A DNA stretch of 64,000 bases, taken from Nipponacmea schrenckii (Eukaryota > Mollusca > Gastropoda > Lottiidae). The position numbers and the translations under genes were made by a program. This document shows positions 11,981-23,339 of the stretch, piece after piece. Below the pieces are notes generated by a model, which saw nothing but the letters and a program-made list of their open reading frames with translations, searched no databases and was not told the DNA's origin. The DNA lies in NCBI GenBank assembly GCA_030562195.1, contig JAUJPP010000011.1, positions 5,828,001 to 5,892,000 on the forward strand. The letters run 5' to 3'. The first letter of the stretch is position 1, and every line of letters begins with the position of its first letter.

Positions 11981-12096
11981 AAGCCTCTTTCACACATACA
12001 CAGATGAGATTCTGGATGTACCAAAATCAAGGTTTTGGATTTTGATTTCTTTCATCTTCCCTGTCTTTTCATCTGTGAATGTGTGAAAGAGGTCGT
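11981..12096. repeat. Inverted repeat between the two genes of the CACTA element
   Basis: GCCTCTTTCACACATACACAG on the left pairs with the reverse complement of CTGTGAATGTGTGAAAGAGG on the right, with one or two mismatches, around a loop of about 60 bp. The loop itself contains a smaller inverted pair (CCAAAATC/GATTTTGG region). Two apparent ORFs crossing it (11990-12256 minus, 12035-12367 plus) are products of this symmetry, not genes. It may be a nested small MITE or a regulatory hairpin. Confidence 0.65.
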
Positions 12097-12457
12097 AATG
12101 TCTTTTTTTTGCAGAATTTTCTACATGGCTCAGTTTTTTAAATGTGTATTTAATAATCGAAAGATCGCAGTGCCTGTAACAGACTTCGAAGGCTTTTATA
12201 GTAATGGTTTGTATGTTTTGGAATTTATATTGCATACCACAATTAGTAAACATCAATCCGAAATGTTCTCATTGTCTGTAACAGTATATATGGTAATCAG
12301 TTTCTTGTATTATTTGCCTGTTTATACCTATATTAATGTATATTGTCATTGCCTTGAATATGAATGAAATTTGGTATGCCAATCTAAAATGATATAACCT
12401 CAGACAAGACAATAAGAGTGTATTGTTGCTTTCAGACATCTTCTTGTCAATGTTTAG

Positions 12458-13790
12458 TTTTTGGGAAGGGAAGGTTCGATACTCCCTATTTGTCTATTTT
12501 TAGTGTGTGCCAAATTTGCAATTAATGGGGGAGACCTACACATTACCACAGGTGATGGTACAGAGGTGGACGAAAATTATTTTGAATACCTGTCAACATT
12601 ATCCCAGCCAGAAACTTTTAACATAAAGGACAACTCAATCCAAGGTATAAACATTCTTAATCATTTCTTATTCATAGCGAGCTCCAAATTAAAGAAAATA
12701 GACAGCTTTAACACATGAGATCAGGGGATCAATGCTACAAGTGATTGCAGAATGTTTTTCAACTTTCATGACAATAAATAAGCTTTTCTGTCTTTTCAGA
12801 TGAAGTAGTTAGTAATTGGATAAGTGATACTTGTAGTACAAAGTCAGATATATCTTTACCAATCATTCAGTCTGTAGATTCCTTTTCTGTGAGTCCAGTA
12901 GTTCACACTCAAGCTAGTCCAGTAGTTCAAACTCAAGCTTGTCCAGTAGATCAAAACCAAGCTTGTCCAGTAGTTCAAAACCAAGCTAGTCCAGTAGTTC
13001 AAAACCAAGCTTGTCCAGTAGTTCAAACCAAGCTAGTCCAGTAGTTCAAACCCAAGCTAGTCCAGTAGTTCAAACCCAAAGCTAGTCCAGTAGTTCAAAC
13101 TCCATTTGATATACAATGGAATAAGCTTCCATCAGATATTTTACAAAATCTTAATGACGAAGAAGTTTTAGGAAAAAAAGAAAGAAATGTTATTGCAAAT
13201 ACGTTTTGGTTTGATATTAAATCCAACTTCAGAAATAAAAGAATTACTCGAAAATATCTGAGAGATTATTCCAGAAGAGTTGTCGCAAAATTTCCAGAAT
13301 CTTTCAAAAGGTGTATCGATGGAATGCATATAAGTTACGGTATAGAGGAACTTCTTCTACAGTTTGAATCAAAAAGGGATAACGCCAACAGACATTGCAA
13401 GGCAAAGCCAACTTCAACAGTTACTAGTGACGTTAATTCCGATATAAATAATAATCCAAAAATATTTAGTGATGATAGAAAGCAACTTATAGAACTATTT
13501 ATGATGAAAGACAAAACAGAAATAGAAGAACAACTAATATTAAATTTGATGAAGTCAAACTTTAATGAGATTCACGATGAAATCAAAAAAGATGTCCCCA
13601 TAAGAGAACTAAAAGAACGTTGGCCAGTTTTCTTTCGGAGAAATATTTTTTAATGTACTTTCATAATACTACAAAATTCGATATTCTAAATGCCTTAAAT
13701 TGTATCGGAAAAGTACAGTTTTCAAGACTTTATAAGTATGTGTCATCTAAAAGGGAAGTGGAATATTGTAGTAGTGAGAAAATACACTAA
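12458..13790 (+). pseudogene. Second (accessory) gene of the CACTA element, two or more exons
   Basis: Exon material at about 12510-12644 ends CAAG|GTATAA. An intron 12645-12799 ends TTTTCAG, and the next exon continues in phase 1 from 12800. It contains an octapeptide repeat (about 12892-13102), a block with FRNKRITRKYLRDY and FPESFKRCIDG, then ELKERWPVFF near 13610. One base out of frame, MYFHNTTKFDILNAL continues the same domain to about 13790. This arrangement matches a recurrent uncharacterised companion protein of animal CACTA elements; its biochemical role is unknown to me. Frame breaks occur in the repeat (CCC shortened to CC near 13027, later an added A) and in a T run near 13652. 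These are homopolymer-type errors or decay. Confidence 0.6.
12892..13102 (+). repeat. 24-bp coding tandem repeat (about 9 copies)
   Basis: The unit AGTCCAGTAGTTCAAACCCAAGCT encodes the octapeptide SPVVQTQA, with variants S/C, V/D and T/N. The 24-bp length preserves the frame, but one unit is 23 bp and a later one 25 bp, introducing and then removing a frameshift with a stop between them. It lies inside the accessory protein of the transposon and would form a low-complexity, Pro/Gln-rich linker. Confidence 0.9.
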
Positions 13791-16386
13791 AACTATGATA
13801 AAGAACTTAAAACTGTTTAATAATATCTGGATACAATATTTACAAATACATCGGCGTTGTCCGTCTGCATAGGTGTTCTGGCCAATCCAAGATGCACTTG
13901 ATCCTGTTAAAATACTAATGGTTACAATATTTCCATATACATTGGCATAGTCCGTCTGAATGGTTGATCTGGTAAATCCAAGATTTAGTGAAACAATAGA
14001 CAATTAAAACATAAAAAGATTAAAGCTGTTTAAAATGAAATGTTTAGCTGACAGTTGAATAAGGTAATAACAGGAATAAATGGATTAATGTAATTAAGCT
14101 TCTGTTACTATTGGAGAGTCTAGGGCTGATTAGTTTCTATAACATCACACTGTCATAATATACTGATGTTGATGTCATCATGGTATACAAACTACTTTGT
14201 TCAGAATTTAATGAAACTGAAAAGAGCTTAATAAATCTAAAGGTGAGATTTTAAAATATTTCAATCGTCGTTTCGTATGTTGATTTTCGTTTTCGAAATT
14301 ATTGCCCTTGACCTAGTTAAATTTTGTTTGTGAACTCAATAAAAGCTAGAGATTCCATTATTTCCATCAGATTCGGATAAAATTGGTATGCTAGTCTGCA
14401 TTGATGTTATCTCGGATAAGTTCTATTGGTTCCGAATTGATTGCCTAGACATTATGAAAGTTTCATTGCAAACATTTTGTATTCTGCCATTCAAGGTTTC
14501 CTGGCAGTGGGTGTATTGCCTTTCAGGCTTTCGCTTATATAAAAGTCATTGTGTTGATTTGGTGTGCACATTCATGGACAATATTTGCAATTGGGTACAT
14601 TGTTTCTTGACCTACTTACTTGAGAAATGATAAGCCCTTACAGGCATATTTTCAAACCATTTCAGGAATTTTCAGAACAGATTGACAATGTGGCTGATGT
14701 ACCTTGTACACCCCATATAGTTGTGATTGGTAAGTTCAATATTTTTTTTTTAAGATACATATTTAATTTTCAAGATTCTAAAGGGAGGGCTTAATTTAGA
14801 GAGGGGATACAAGGATAAATAAAAAAATTAATTTTATTCTCCTTTACTTCTCTGGTTTTAATCTAATAAAACTGAACTGAATACAAAAATTTTGAAACTC
14901 AAACACATGAAATTAGAAATTGGCAATATAACCACGAAATACATCATGAGCTATCACTAAATCATGGTCCTTTACTTTACTCTATACTAGTAGTCTTTCG
15001 TGTATTTTGTGATAAACCAATGTTGGCATTTGCACACTTCTTAACTTTAGTTGATCATTCATTTTTAAGATGAACTTTTTGGGGGTAAAGTTTAATTTAA
15101 TTTCAGGGGACTCTTTATTCAATTCTGAAAAATGCCTGTTATATGTGGATAGTTTCTTAATAATGGAAGTTTCTGATGTAAATTCAGCTATAGCAGTTCA
15201 ATTTGCAGCTTTTTTTATCTTCTCTATTCAATTTCCTAAAGAAGCAGCTAAAAGCCTTGATTTTTTTCAAAGGTATTTTATTATGTAAAGTTGTCTTCCA
15301 AAACTTATCTTTGGAATTTACCTTATTTAATTGCCTCATTTTATTACTTTTACTTAAGTTAAAAGTGATATTTCTGATGATAGGATAAAGTTCTTGAAAG
15401 CACATGTTTATGATAAGGGAAAAAATTAATGACAAAATTGAGATGCCAAACGCCATTTCATTTGAATTGTTTTTTTTTCAGATTTATATTGAAAATGAAA
15501 GACCAGACTGAAAAGAAAAAAAGAAAGTTGAATGAAAAGGTTATGCAACTTGCAGAGAACATAGGGTTATAATTTGATCCTGTGTAGGTTTCATATTGCC
15601 AGCTCATGAATTTTTTCTGAAATGCTAATTTGTGAAGGACAGTGCAAGTAGAATTTTTGTTTGATGGTGTACATAATTTTCAGGGTCGGAGAAGGACAAA
15701 CTGATCTTATTTTTGGGATACAACCCCTTGAATTTTTGATGTTTTTCCCTGGAATATATAAAAGAATACTCTAAGAATAGTCTTAATTCATGTGGCACAA
15801 TGTATAGAGTATCCTTAGTGTGGATAAAAAAAAATGTGACCCATGATATGTCACACATTGATATTTAAAGCCAAAATAGCCACCTTTTTTGTAAAAGTGA
15901 TCAATTTAATAGTGGATATCATATCATTTAATTTGAAGGCAATAGTGACTAATTAACAGTTAATGACAAAATCAGTGAAATTTTGCTGTTAATCGTTTAA
16001 GTTCATGTGTGTATAATGTTCATTAGTTTGAGAATAAGTAGAAGTTGCTAGTGGTATAATTTTGATTATGACAATATTTTGCTGTTAATGTTTTAATGTT
16101 CATTACTTTTTTGTTTCACATCAGAGAATTCATTTCAACATAAATCCCATTTGAATTCATAGGGTTTAATTTTGATTATAAATATCTTGATCTGAATGAT
16201 TATGTTAGTGTTTAATTTTATAATTCACCATTTTAACATTTTTGAAATTTTAGTTTTTATCTCAAGATTTTTTTTAACTCATTTTTGTACATTGCTGGCC
16301 AAACGTAGCCATTTTGTGTATTATTTATTAACAGTTGATTAAAATTGATGATTAACTGCGTTTTATGTTTATTAACATAAAAAATT

Positions 16387-16533
16387 CTGGCAGCAAAAAT
16401 TACCTGGAAAATTAATTCCGTTTTTCTAAATTTCCGTAAATTAACAGAATTTCTATTTTTAACAGAATGTCCGTAAATATACAGAAAATATGAAAACGGA
16501 ATTAAATTTCCAGGTAATTTTTGCTGCCAGAAT
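16387..16533. repeat. Long subterminal hairpin, right end of CACTA element
   Basis: TCTGGCAGCAAAAATTACCTGG at the left arm is mirrored by CCAGGTAATTTTTGCTGCCAGA at the right arm; pairing continues through AAATTAATTCCGTTTT/AAAACGGAATTAAATTT. The arms are about 40 bp with a loop of about 65 bp. The loop carries repeated CCGTAAAT and AACAGAAT words like those near the left end of the element. Confidence 0.9.
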
Positions 16534-16570
16534 TTTTACGTTTTTTAACGGATATATTTTTTACTGTGTA

Positions 16571-17080
16571 GATTGGTTTCAATCGGAACTGGACCTTGCT
16601 CCCCACGTATAAGTCCACCAGTAAAAAAGTTCCATTGCTGATCTGCACCAACTAAAATGTCTATTTCAATATCACCACTATCTTCTATGTAATCTGCTAA
16701 TTGGATATTTGACAAAATGTCGATAGTATTCATTGACTTTCATTATTGGTTGACTTTGTAGTGGATCACAGATGTAAGGAACAACAAATCCAGATAAATT
16801 GACATTACCTCTTTCGATCATAATATCAACATTAACAATGTCTAAAACTTTAGCTTCTTCAGAATTGGAACCAAAGGTATTAATCATGACTGACTGTCTT
16901 TCAGTTGATGAAAGGTTCAAGGAACTTCTTACTCTGTCAGTAATGTATGTTCTTTGACTCCCTCCATCAAAGATTAACCGAACTCTAATCACGGATCTAT
17001 GGTTGTTGGAGATAGAAGCAAAGGCTCCCGCTGTTTGAAGTAAGATTGGGGTTGATGCATTTGTATACAATACAACAGAG
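16571..17080 (-). pseudogene. BEL/Pao retrotransposon protease region (5' part of split element)
   Basis: On the minus strand the ORF beginning at 17070 contains LIFDGGSQRTYI, the aspartic protease active-site region of BEL/Pao polyproteins (DUF1758 type, with D-G-G for the usual D-T/S-G). A second overlapping frame (16733-16571) contains IDILVGADQQW and GPVPIET, the C-terminal half of the same domain. The switch between frames near 16700 is a frameshift. The domain is cut at 16571 by the CACTA element, and its continuation lies at 8732 going down. No gag or 5' LTR was recognised upstream to 17760. Confidence 0.88.
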
Positions 17081-17766
17081 TTAGGTGTTTCTTATAATAT
17101 GTCGATTAAAGTCCGTTACATAATGATAGGTACTACCCTCTAAAATCCCCCACCGACCTGCCGTTTCCAATATACAGATTATTATTTTTACACATCTGAA
17201 TCAATTTATTACCATAGTTATTGACCAATGAGACACAGAGAGAATTTCTACTTAAAGGAATGTTGTGGAGTTTTAAGGTTGAATTATTCAGAAAGTGCAA
17301 GTTAGTCGCAAACTCGCCACACTATCATATAAGCTTTATATTTCACTGATCGCTGTTATATCTTGATTTATTGTTGATACACAAGTTTTATGAGTTTTGC
17401 TTGTCCGCCATCTACTTCTCATTGTTAAGTCACGGGTTATGCTGGTACAGACTAATTAATTTAGTAATATCAATAACTGTCTAAATTTTCTTTATACCGT
17501 TCTCCAATTTGAAAGTCAAGTCACATGGGAAGGCAGTCACATGACGTCTACACGGGAGCTGATTTGTTATAGAGTGATACCTAATTTAAATATCACCAAC
17601 CTTTCTTTGGAAGGATTTAACATAAAAATTGACCAAGCTCATACATATTTTCAAGATGGCTGCCTAGTGTAGTATTGTGTTAACCGGTAACTGTGAGGGT
17701 GAGAATATCCAATACAAGGAGGTCTCAAAAATGCACACAAGTGAACTTTAATAAGCTAATCAACTA

Positions 17767-20700
17767 TTGTTGTCAGATGTCCCAACTAATGAAACTGAGA
17801 AATCAAGCCAGGGTATAAACTTCAACAATTTGTTAGTTGTCTCTCCCATTTCCACTGTCGTGCAAAAAGCGACAACTAGTCTGACTGGTATCCAAGATGG
17901 AAAGGTGAATTTCAAGAACCTGATCCCAATCGAGGCATCATCTTCGTACTTTCTTCGGTACCATTTGTGCAATAGTGTCTGGAATGCTCGGTAAGTCTGC
18001 AAAAAGTTGCCCGCGATTTTCTCTTCAATCCTTAGTCATGAAACGGATATATTCGTTCTCACGGAGTCCTGGTTGAGCGACAATGAGAAACAAGAAACTT
18101 TTTAAAGTGAATTCCGAAGTCTTGTGTCGAACTATGAGTTCATTTGCTTGGATACGTGAAAAATGTCGGGCTTGAGTTCTAATCTCGATCTGTGTGTTAA
18201 AGTTCGATGATCTTGAATTAGTTATCTTTACTCATAATTCCAGTTCACCCAGCTGTAAATGGATACGGATAATCCGGGAAAGATCAATGCCAAGAGGTTT
18301 GGCCAAGGACCAGCTGGAAGAAAGGATCCCTGTCACTGTGGACTTGTGAACCTAAGTTGTTATCCTTGTAAAATATAGTTGTTTCTTTTTTCTTTACAGT
18401 AATCCTCGCAAGAACCGCCGCGGTGGTGGGGTTGGTGTTATTGTACGTGATAGTATGAAAGTACAGTCCAGTCGAAGTGGAAATTTCAAATCGTTCGAGT
18501 ATTTGGACACACACATAACTGTGAAAACGGACGTAATCCATCTTATAGGCTTGTACAGGCCGCCGCCAACGAAAGTCAATAATCTCTCAGTTGCGTAGTT
18601 TCTCGCCGAATTTAGCTTATTTCTGGCATCTGTTATTGTTATACAGAGCCTACACATGATCAAGGTCACACACTTGACCTGGTCATCACCCGAGAAACAG
18701 AGACTCACTTTGGCAACATTGAAGTGGAGAAAACTCTTCCGTCCGATCACAGTGCAGTTCATTTTCGCTGTGATTGACTCGGCCCCGCCCACAAAGGATT
18801 ATCTGCACCGGCCGCAACATCCGTGCTGTGACGCAGGACGACCTCTCATCATCTATGCAAGGCCAACCCGTTCGTATCACCGGAAGGAGCGAACGTGAAT
18901 CATATGGTGAAAGAGTACAACTACAAGTTGGCAATTGTTATGGATGACGTAGCTCCATCTCAGGAAAAGGTCATCACGAACAAACCACGGGCACCCTGGT
19001 TCGAAGACCAGACCTTCCATGCCAAAGTGGAACTTCGCGCTTCAGAACGTAACTGGAAAAGGACTGGTCTGGAAGTCCATTGGCAAATCTTCAAAGCAAA
19101 ACGCAGTGAATATATTCGTCTACTGGACGAAACAAAGAATACATATTATAGAAATCGCATTAAAAACGCTGACCAGAGTAAGCTATTTCGAGAGATTGAC
19201 AATATCACTGTTACTAATACATCAACAGTAGTTTTACCATTCTCATCCATCAAAATTAGCACAAACTTTTGCACACTTTTTCAACGACAAAATTGATACT
19301 TTACGAATTAGGTTCATTCACATTCCACCGCAGTCAGTATTCACAAGTCTTGGGCACGGTTTCCGACGATCTCCTGTGATAGCGTTCTCAGACTTCTACA
19401 CTCTATGAATTCTACGTCCCGTGAATTAGATCCGTTGTCTACTGTTTTGCTCAAGCACTGTTTACCAGACATTATTCCTTTCATTTCTAAAATTGTTAAC
19501 GAGTCGCTTTCTTCAGGCACCTTCCCCGAGTCAGACAAGTCAGCGTTTGTGAGGCCGCTTTTGTAAAAGTCTGGACTGAACCCTGATGAGTTGAAGAATT
19601 ACCGACCTGTGTCTAATATATCGTTTCTGGGAAAGGCCATTGAGAAGGTCGTAATCAATCAAATTGAAGAGTACTTTTCTAGCAATTCTGTGTTCTGTAA
19701 ATTCCAGTCAGCCTATCGAAAGTTTCACTCGACAGAAACAGTACTTTTGAAGGTGTTCAATGATATTTTGGTTTCTCTAGATGGTCATCGCGAAGTTATA
19801 TTAATCATGTTGGATTATCTGCTGCCTTTGACACTTTGGATCATGACATTTTATTGGAACGGTTAGAGAAACGCTTTGGTTTCACCGGGCAGGCCTTGTG
19901 TTGGTTCAAATCATACTTGATAGGCAGGTCACAGACTGTGAAGATAGGCGCATCGTCTTCGGAAAAATCTTCTTTAAAATATGGTGTACCGCAAGGTAGT
20001 GTACTTGGTCCGATTTTATTCAGTCTTTATTGTACTCGTCTCGAGGAGATTTTTTAACAATTACAGTCTTGATTTCATAGTGTACGCGACGACACACAAA
20101 TTTATTGTAGTTGTAAGTCAGGTGAATGATCTACTGTTACACTCGAGTCATGTGTTGATGAGATTCGTGCTTGGATGAATCGGCTTGTACTAAATGATAG
20201 CAAGACCGAAGTAGTCCATTTTCACTCCAAATTTCGTCGTCACTCAGTGTTTGACAATATACGAATCGGAAATGACTTGGCACACCCTGTTGATACCGTA
20301 AAGAATCTTGGGTTTTACCTTGACTCTGTTTGTTCTCTGTCGTCACACATCTCTTCCGTTTGTAAATCTGCATCATTTGCACTATACCGCATTAGTCGCA
20401 TTAGACGTGTTTTAGATCGTACCAGTACTGAACGACTAATAATTGCTTTCATTACAACTCGCTTAGATTATTTGCAACAGCCTTCTTCTGCATGTACCAA
20501 AATATGTCACCAAACGTCTCCAATCCATTCAAAACTACGCTGCACGCCTCGTATGTCGCACCAGAAATTACTCTCACATAACTCCTGTTCTCACTGCACT
20601 GGCTTCCTGTTTCTCACTGATTGAATTTAAGGTTTTAGTATTAACATACAAGACGCTGCATGATCAGGCACCTGCTTACCTAACCGATCTCATCTCTCGC

Positions 20701-21150
20701 CGTCAACCGAAAAGAGCAACCCGATCATCCACTGAACTTCAGCTTTTTGAGCCACGCTACAATCAAGAGTTCTATGGAAAGCGCGCCTTTTCGGTAGCAG
20801 CACCATGCCTCTGGAATGCCACCATTTCAGAAGGGCATAAACGCAAATCTTTTCGTTTTAGATTCTCCTTAGTCGGTATATCGTTTTATAAATTGTATCT
20901 TCTGTTTTTATGATTATATCTCCCCTTTTTGTTTTTATTATAAATGCTAATGACTGTCAGTCTTTATTGTCATCTCTATTTTATATTTTACATCCGTTTT
21001 GCTTTTATTTATAGTATTTTCGATTACTTGTTATCATAAAACTATTTTATCTAGTTTTGTTATAGTGATATGTACTATGATTTATACATGTACAGCCTAT
21101 TGAGATCGATTGTGATGTAATGGGCTTAAAACAATACATATTATTATATT
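17767..21150 (+). pseudogene. LINE-B: CR1/Jockey-like non-LTR retrotransposon, endonuclease and RT
   Basis: Endonuclease pieces: a start block around 17965-18100 (CNSVWNARS...VLTESWLSDNE) and RRGGGVGVIVRD at about 18413-18450, then a deletion before a fragment ending in VTHLTWSSPE. A linker follows at 18895-19296 (APWFEDQTF...SEYIRLL). RT: NYRPVSNISFLGKAIEKV at 19597, then YGVPQGSVLGPILFSLY at about 19979, then the thumb (NDSKTEVVHFHSKF at 20196). The C-terminal signature ALHWLPV lies near 20598 and KTLHDQAPAYLTDLI near 20652. The catalytic FADD-type box is degenerate (about 20070). The 3' end comes near 21150 with an AT-rich TATTATTAT tail. Many frameshifts and stops make it inactive. Stretch 17095-17760 before it and 21150-21680 after it hold nothing I can support. 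Confidence 0.85.
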
Positions 21151-21689
21151 GGGAGAGCCTATACGATCAAACATGTATCCAAGAACACACGAATAACGAT
21201 ATTTTGAACAAATGTTTGATCGTGTAAACGAAGCTTTAGACACTTGAAAATAACTGCGCATATTCTAACAATGAAATCTTGTAAATTTTGTCGTTACAGT
21301 GTATGTTTTAAGACAATAATGAATATTGGATATTCAATCATCTTTCATACTGCGTGCTACACCTTTTTAGAACCTTCAGACCGACCAATAAGCCACGAGT
21401 GAAAGAGCTCCGCCTTATTATTGAAATAACTTCATTACTAAGTGGAATGATACATCAACAATTACACCAAATTTTTTCTACCGAGTCTGTGACAACATAA
21501 AATATCTAACTCGCAGACCTTTGGATTTTGGTGAACTTGTGTTTTTTTTAATTCCAATATTGACAAGAAATTGATAAGTATTCACCTATACAACAAGTTT
21601 ACTTAGAGAGACCTACTCTATATAGGTGATCTGAAACTAACTCAGGTGTTATTACAACTACAGGTAAAACCGAGTTAAAGTGACTCTAT

Positions 21690-22400
21690 CCCACCTGAAC
21701 AATTTCAGCCAAAAAAAATCAAACTACGCTGCCACGTACCCAAATCAGGGGAAGCTCCAAGAGAACCGAAACTGAAATATCTACCGATGAAACAGCCTCA
21801 GAGCTGGACAAAATAAATAACTCTCTCGAAAAAATCACGCATCGCCTCGGCGACATGGTCACTCCCAACTTGATGGGGCACTTACGAACTTCTTTGACAA
21901 AATGAAAGTTGAAAATACAGATGAATTAAAAGATGAATTATTGGAAACATTTCACTCCACCAAACTCGAATCCAAAGTAGAATCTTTAACACAAAGTAAA
22001 AGTAGTTCAATTGGCAAGTAAATGATTATACTGAGAGGATTGCGAAGGAAGCCATCCAAATAGGAAATAGAAATGAACATTATTCTCGTAAATTTAATGT
22101 AAAAGTCCTCGGTTTAAAAGAAAAGCCAAACGAAAATTTACGAGGAGAGATGAAACGTCTTTCCATGTGCAAACGTGAAAATTGAAGACATAGACCATCC
22201 GAACCAAAACCAATTGTTCTCAAATTTCTTAAATCGGAGAAAGGGACGGAAATATTGTTATTTGACGATGTTACAAGGCGTAACGTAGAACTGATAAACA
22301 TCCTTAAATATAATGAACATATCGAAAATGCGTGGTATTTCAATGGCAAGATACATATGCATTTAAACTTAGACAGTGCTCCTAAATATGAAATTTAACA
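21690..22400 (+). pseudogene. LINE ORF1-like fragment (coiled coil plus RRM-like region)
   Basis: Across three frames the plus strand encodes DKINNSLEKITHRLGDMV (about 21807-21860), then IAKEAIQIGNRNEHYSRK and FNVKVLGLKEKPNENL (22040-22140), and PIVLKFLKSEKGTEILLF (22210-22265). The order is a coiled-coil leader followed by an RNA-binding region, as in ORF1 proteins of L2/CR1/Tx1-type LINEs. Several 1-nt shifts and a gap near 22160 break it. No RT follows, so it is an isolated fragment, or ORF1 of an element truncated at about 22400. Confidence 0.6.
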
Positions 22401-22555
22401 TATGTTATTTATTATCTTAATTGATATTTTAATATCTTAAAAAAATTGAAATAAATCTACTTGAAAATGAAGGAATACATTTTAGTAAAAGAATTTCGAA
22501 ACAGATTTTCTGTAAAATCTATGCGCAAATTTTGCTAAAGAATAGTCAAAACATT

Positions 22556-22680
22556 TAACAATAATAATAATAATAATAAACTCTTTATTTTACATGGGCC
22601 AAATTAGGCCCAATACACAAGGAAATGGTCCTGTCTCACATTCATCCCATGGGGAAATACATTGGAAAAAAAAATATATC
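22556..22680 (-). mobile_element. LINE 3' end with (AAT)n tail
   Basis: AATAATAATAATAATAATAA directly followed by ACTCTTTATTTTACATGGGC is, on the minus strand, a short conserved 3' UTR ending in a TTA/ATT microsatellite. This is typical of CR1/RTE-type LINE termini. No coding sequence follows, so it is strongly 5'-truncated. Confidence 0.5.
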
Positions 22681-22689
22681 AATATACAA

Positions 22690-23065
22690 TTCGTCTAAAA
22701 ATACTAAAAATACACAAGTACATGTGCATCAAATGGTCAGATCTATGTTCCGGCGATCAATTACATGACCGCAAAATAAATGTACGATTTGTTTAAAAAA
22801 ATACACAAGTACATGTGCATGAAATGGACAGATTTTCAACGTACAATTTTTTTATAAAATGGATATAATATATAGTTCCCGCGACCATGCACCAAGCAGC
22901 CGAAAAAAACCCACACAACGCTCCAATGCGCAACCCTTCCAAAACACACGTGCATAAAACGGACAAACCTACCCCCGGCGACCAAGCACACGACCGCAAA
23001 AACCACATATTATTTCAACGTACAATTTGTTTTAAAATACACAAGTACATGTGTAAAAAATTGAT
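22690..23065. repeat. Diverged tandem repeat (units about 90-230 bp apart)
   Basis: AAAATACACAAGTACATGTG recurs at about 22705, 22798 and 23034, each preceded by an ACGTACAATTTGTTTT-like block and followed by CATNAAATGGNCAGAT in the first two. GCGACC...ACGACCGCAAAA words also repeat (22753-22776, 22978-23001). The ORFs here (22793-23008 minus, 22887-23147 plus) have no recognisable domain. Confidence 0.7.
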
Positions 23066-23339
23066 TGCCAAAACGTCAGTGCATACAGATTTCTCTTGTT
23101 TTCGCAGTAACTTTGATCTTACTTTGATCGCAGTAATTTGGATATAACTATATTTAAATTGTATTTGGTGGTTGGTCAGTCACCAGCAAAACTATAACGC
23201 ATTTTGTTTTTGATTATGAGAGAGTATATTTATTTTTAGTTCCGGTATAAAACAGTTTTGTTTATTGTTATATTTTTATATTGGATACCTGTAAATCTTG
23301 TTTACGGATATTGTTTTGGTATTTCAATGTGATTGGCTC

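Larger units (their letters stand above)
8733..16568 (+). mobile_element. CACTA/EnSpm-like DNA transposon, 7.8 kb, inserted in BEL/Pao
   Basis: The left terminus is CACTGTAAAAAATATCC and the reverse complement of the right terminus is CACAGTAAAAAATATATCC. TA flanks both ends (8731-8732 and 16569-16570). Deleting the element and one TA makes the BEL/Pao frame contiguous, so the boundaries are exact. Inside, on the plus strand, are a zinc-finger exon region (9083-9591), a transposase (9592-11790) and a second gene (about 12458-13790). Subterminal hairpins lie at both ends. CACTA elements classically have CACTR termini and 2-3 bp target duplications, and the internal protein is of the animal EnSpm type. 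All coding parts carry frame breaks, so this copy is probably inactive. Parts from 13800 to 16380 hold no gene I can support. Confidence 0.85.

Noticed and set aside
11990..12367. Two overlapping ORFs on opposite strands (88 and 110 codons)
   Set aside because: Both run through an inverted repeat inside the transposon and show no domain; their length follows from AT-rich symmetry.
14388..15456. Several 60-90 codon ORFs on both strands between the CACTA accessory gene and its right end
   Set aside because: No recognisable domain and no linked splice sites; they overlap each other in opposite strands. A short Lys-rich frame near 15495-15572 could be a last exon of the accessory gene but could not be supported.
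16545..16570. 3-bp target duplication for the CACTA element
   Set aside because: The flanks are CTA on the left and TAG on the right, so only TA is shared; a 3-bp duplication is not supported by this copy.
18284..18934. Minus-strand ORFs of 80-130 codons
   Set aside because: They are antisense to LINE-B endonuclease sequence, whose plus-strand motifs (RRGGGVGVIVRD) explain the region.
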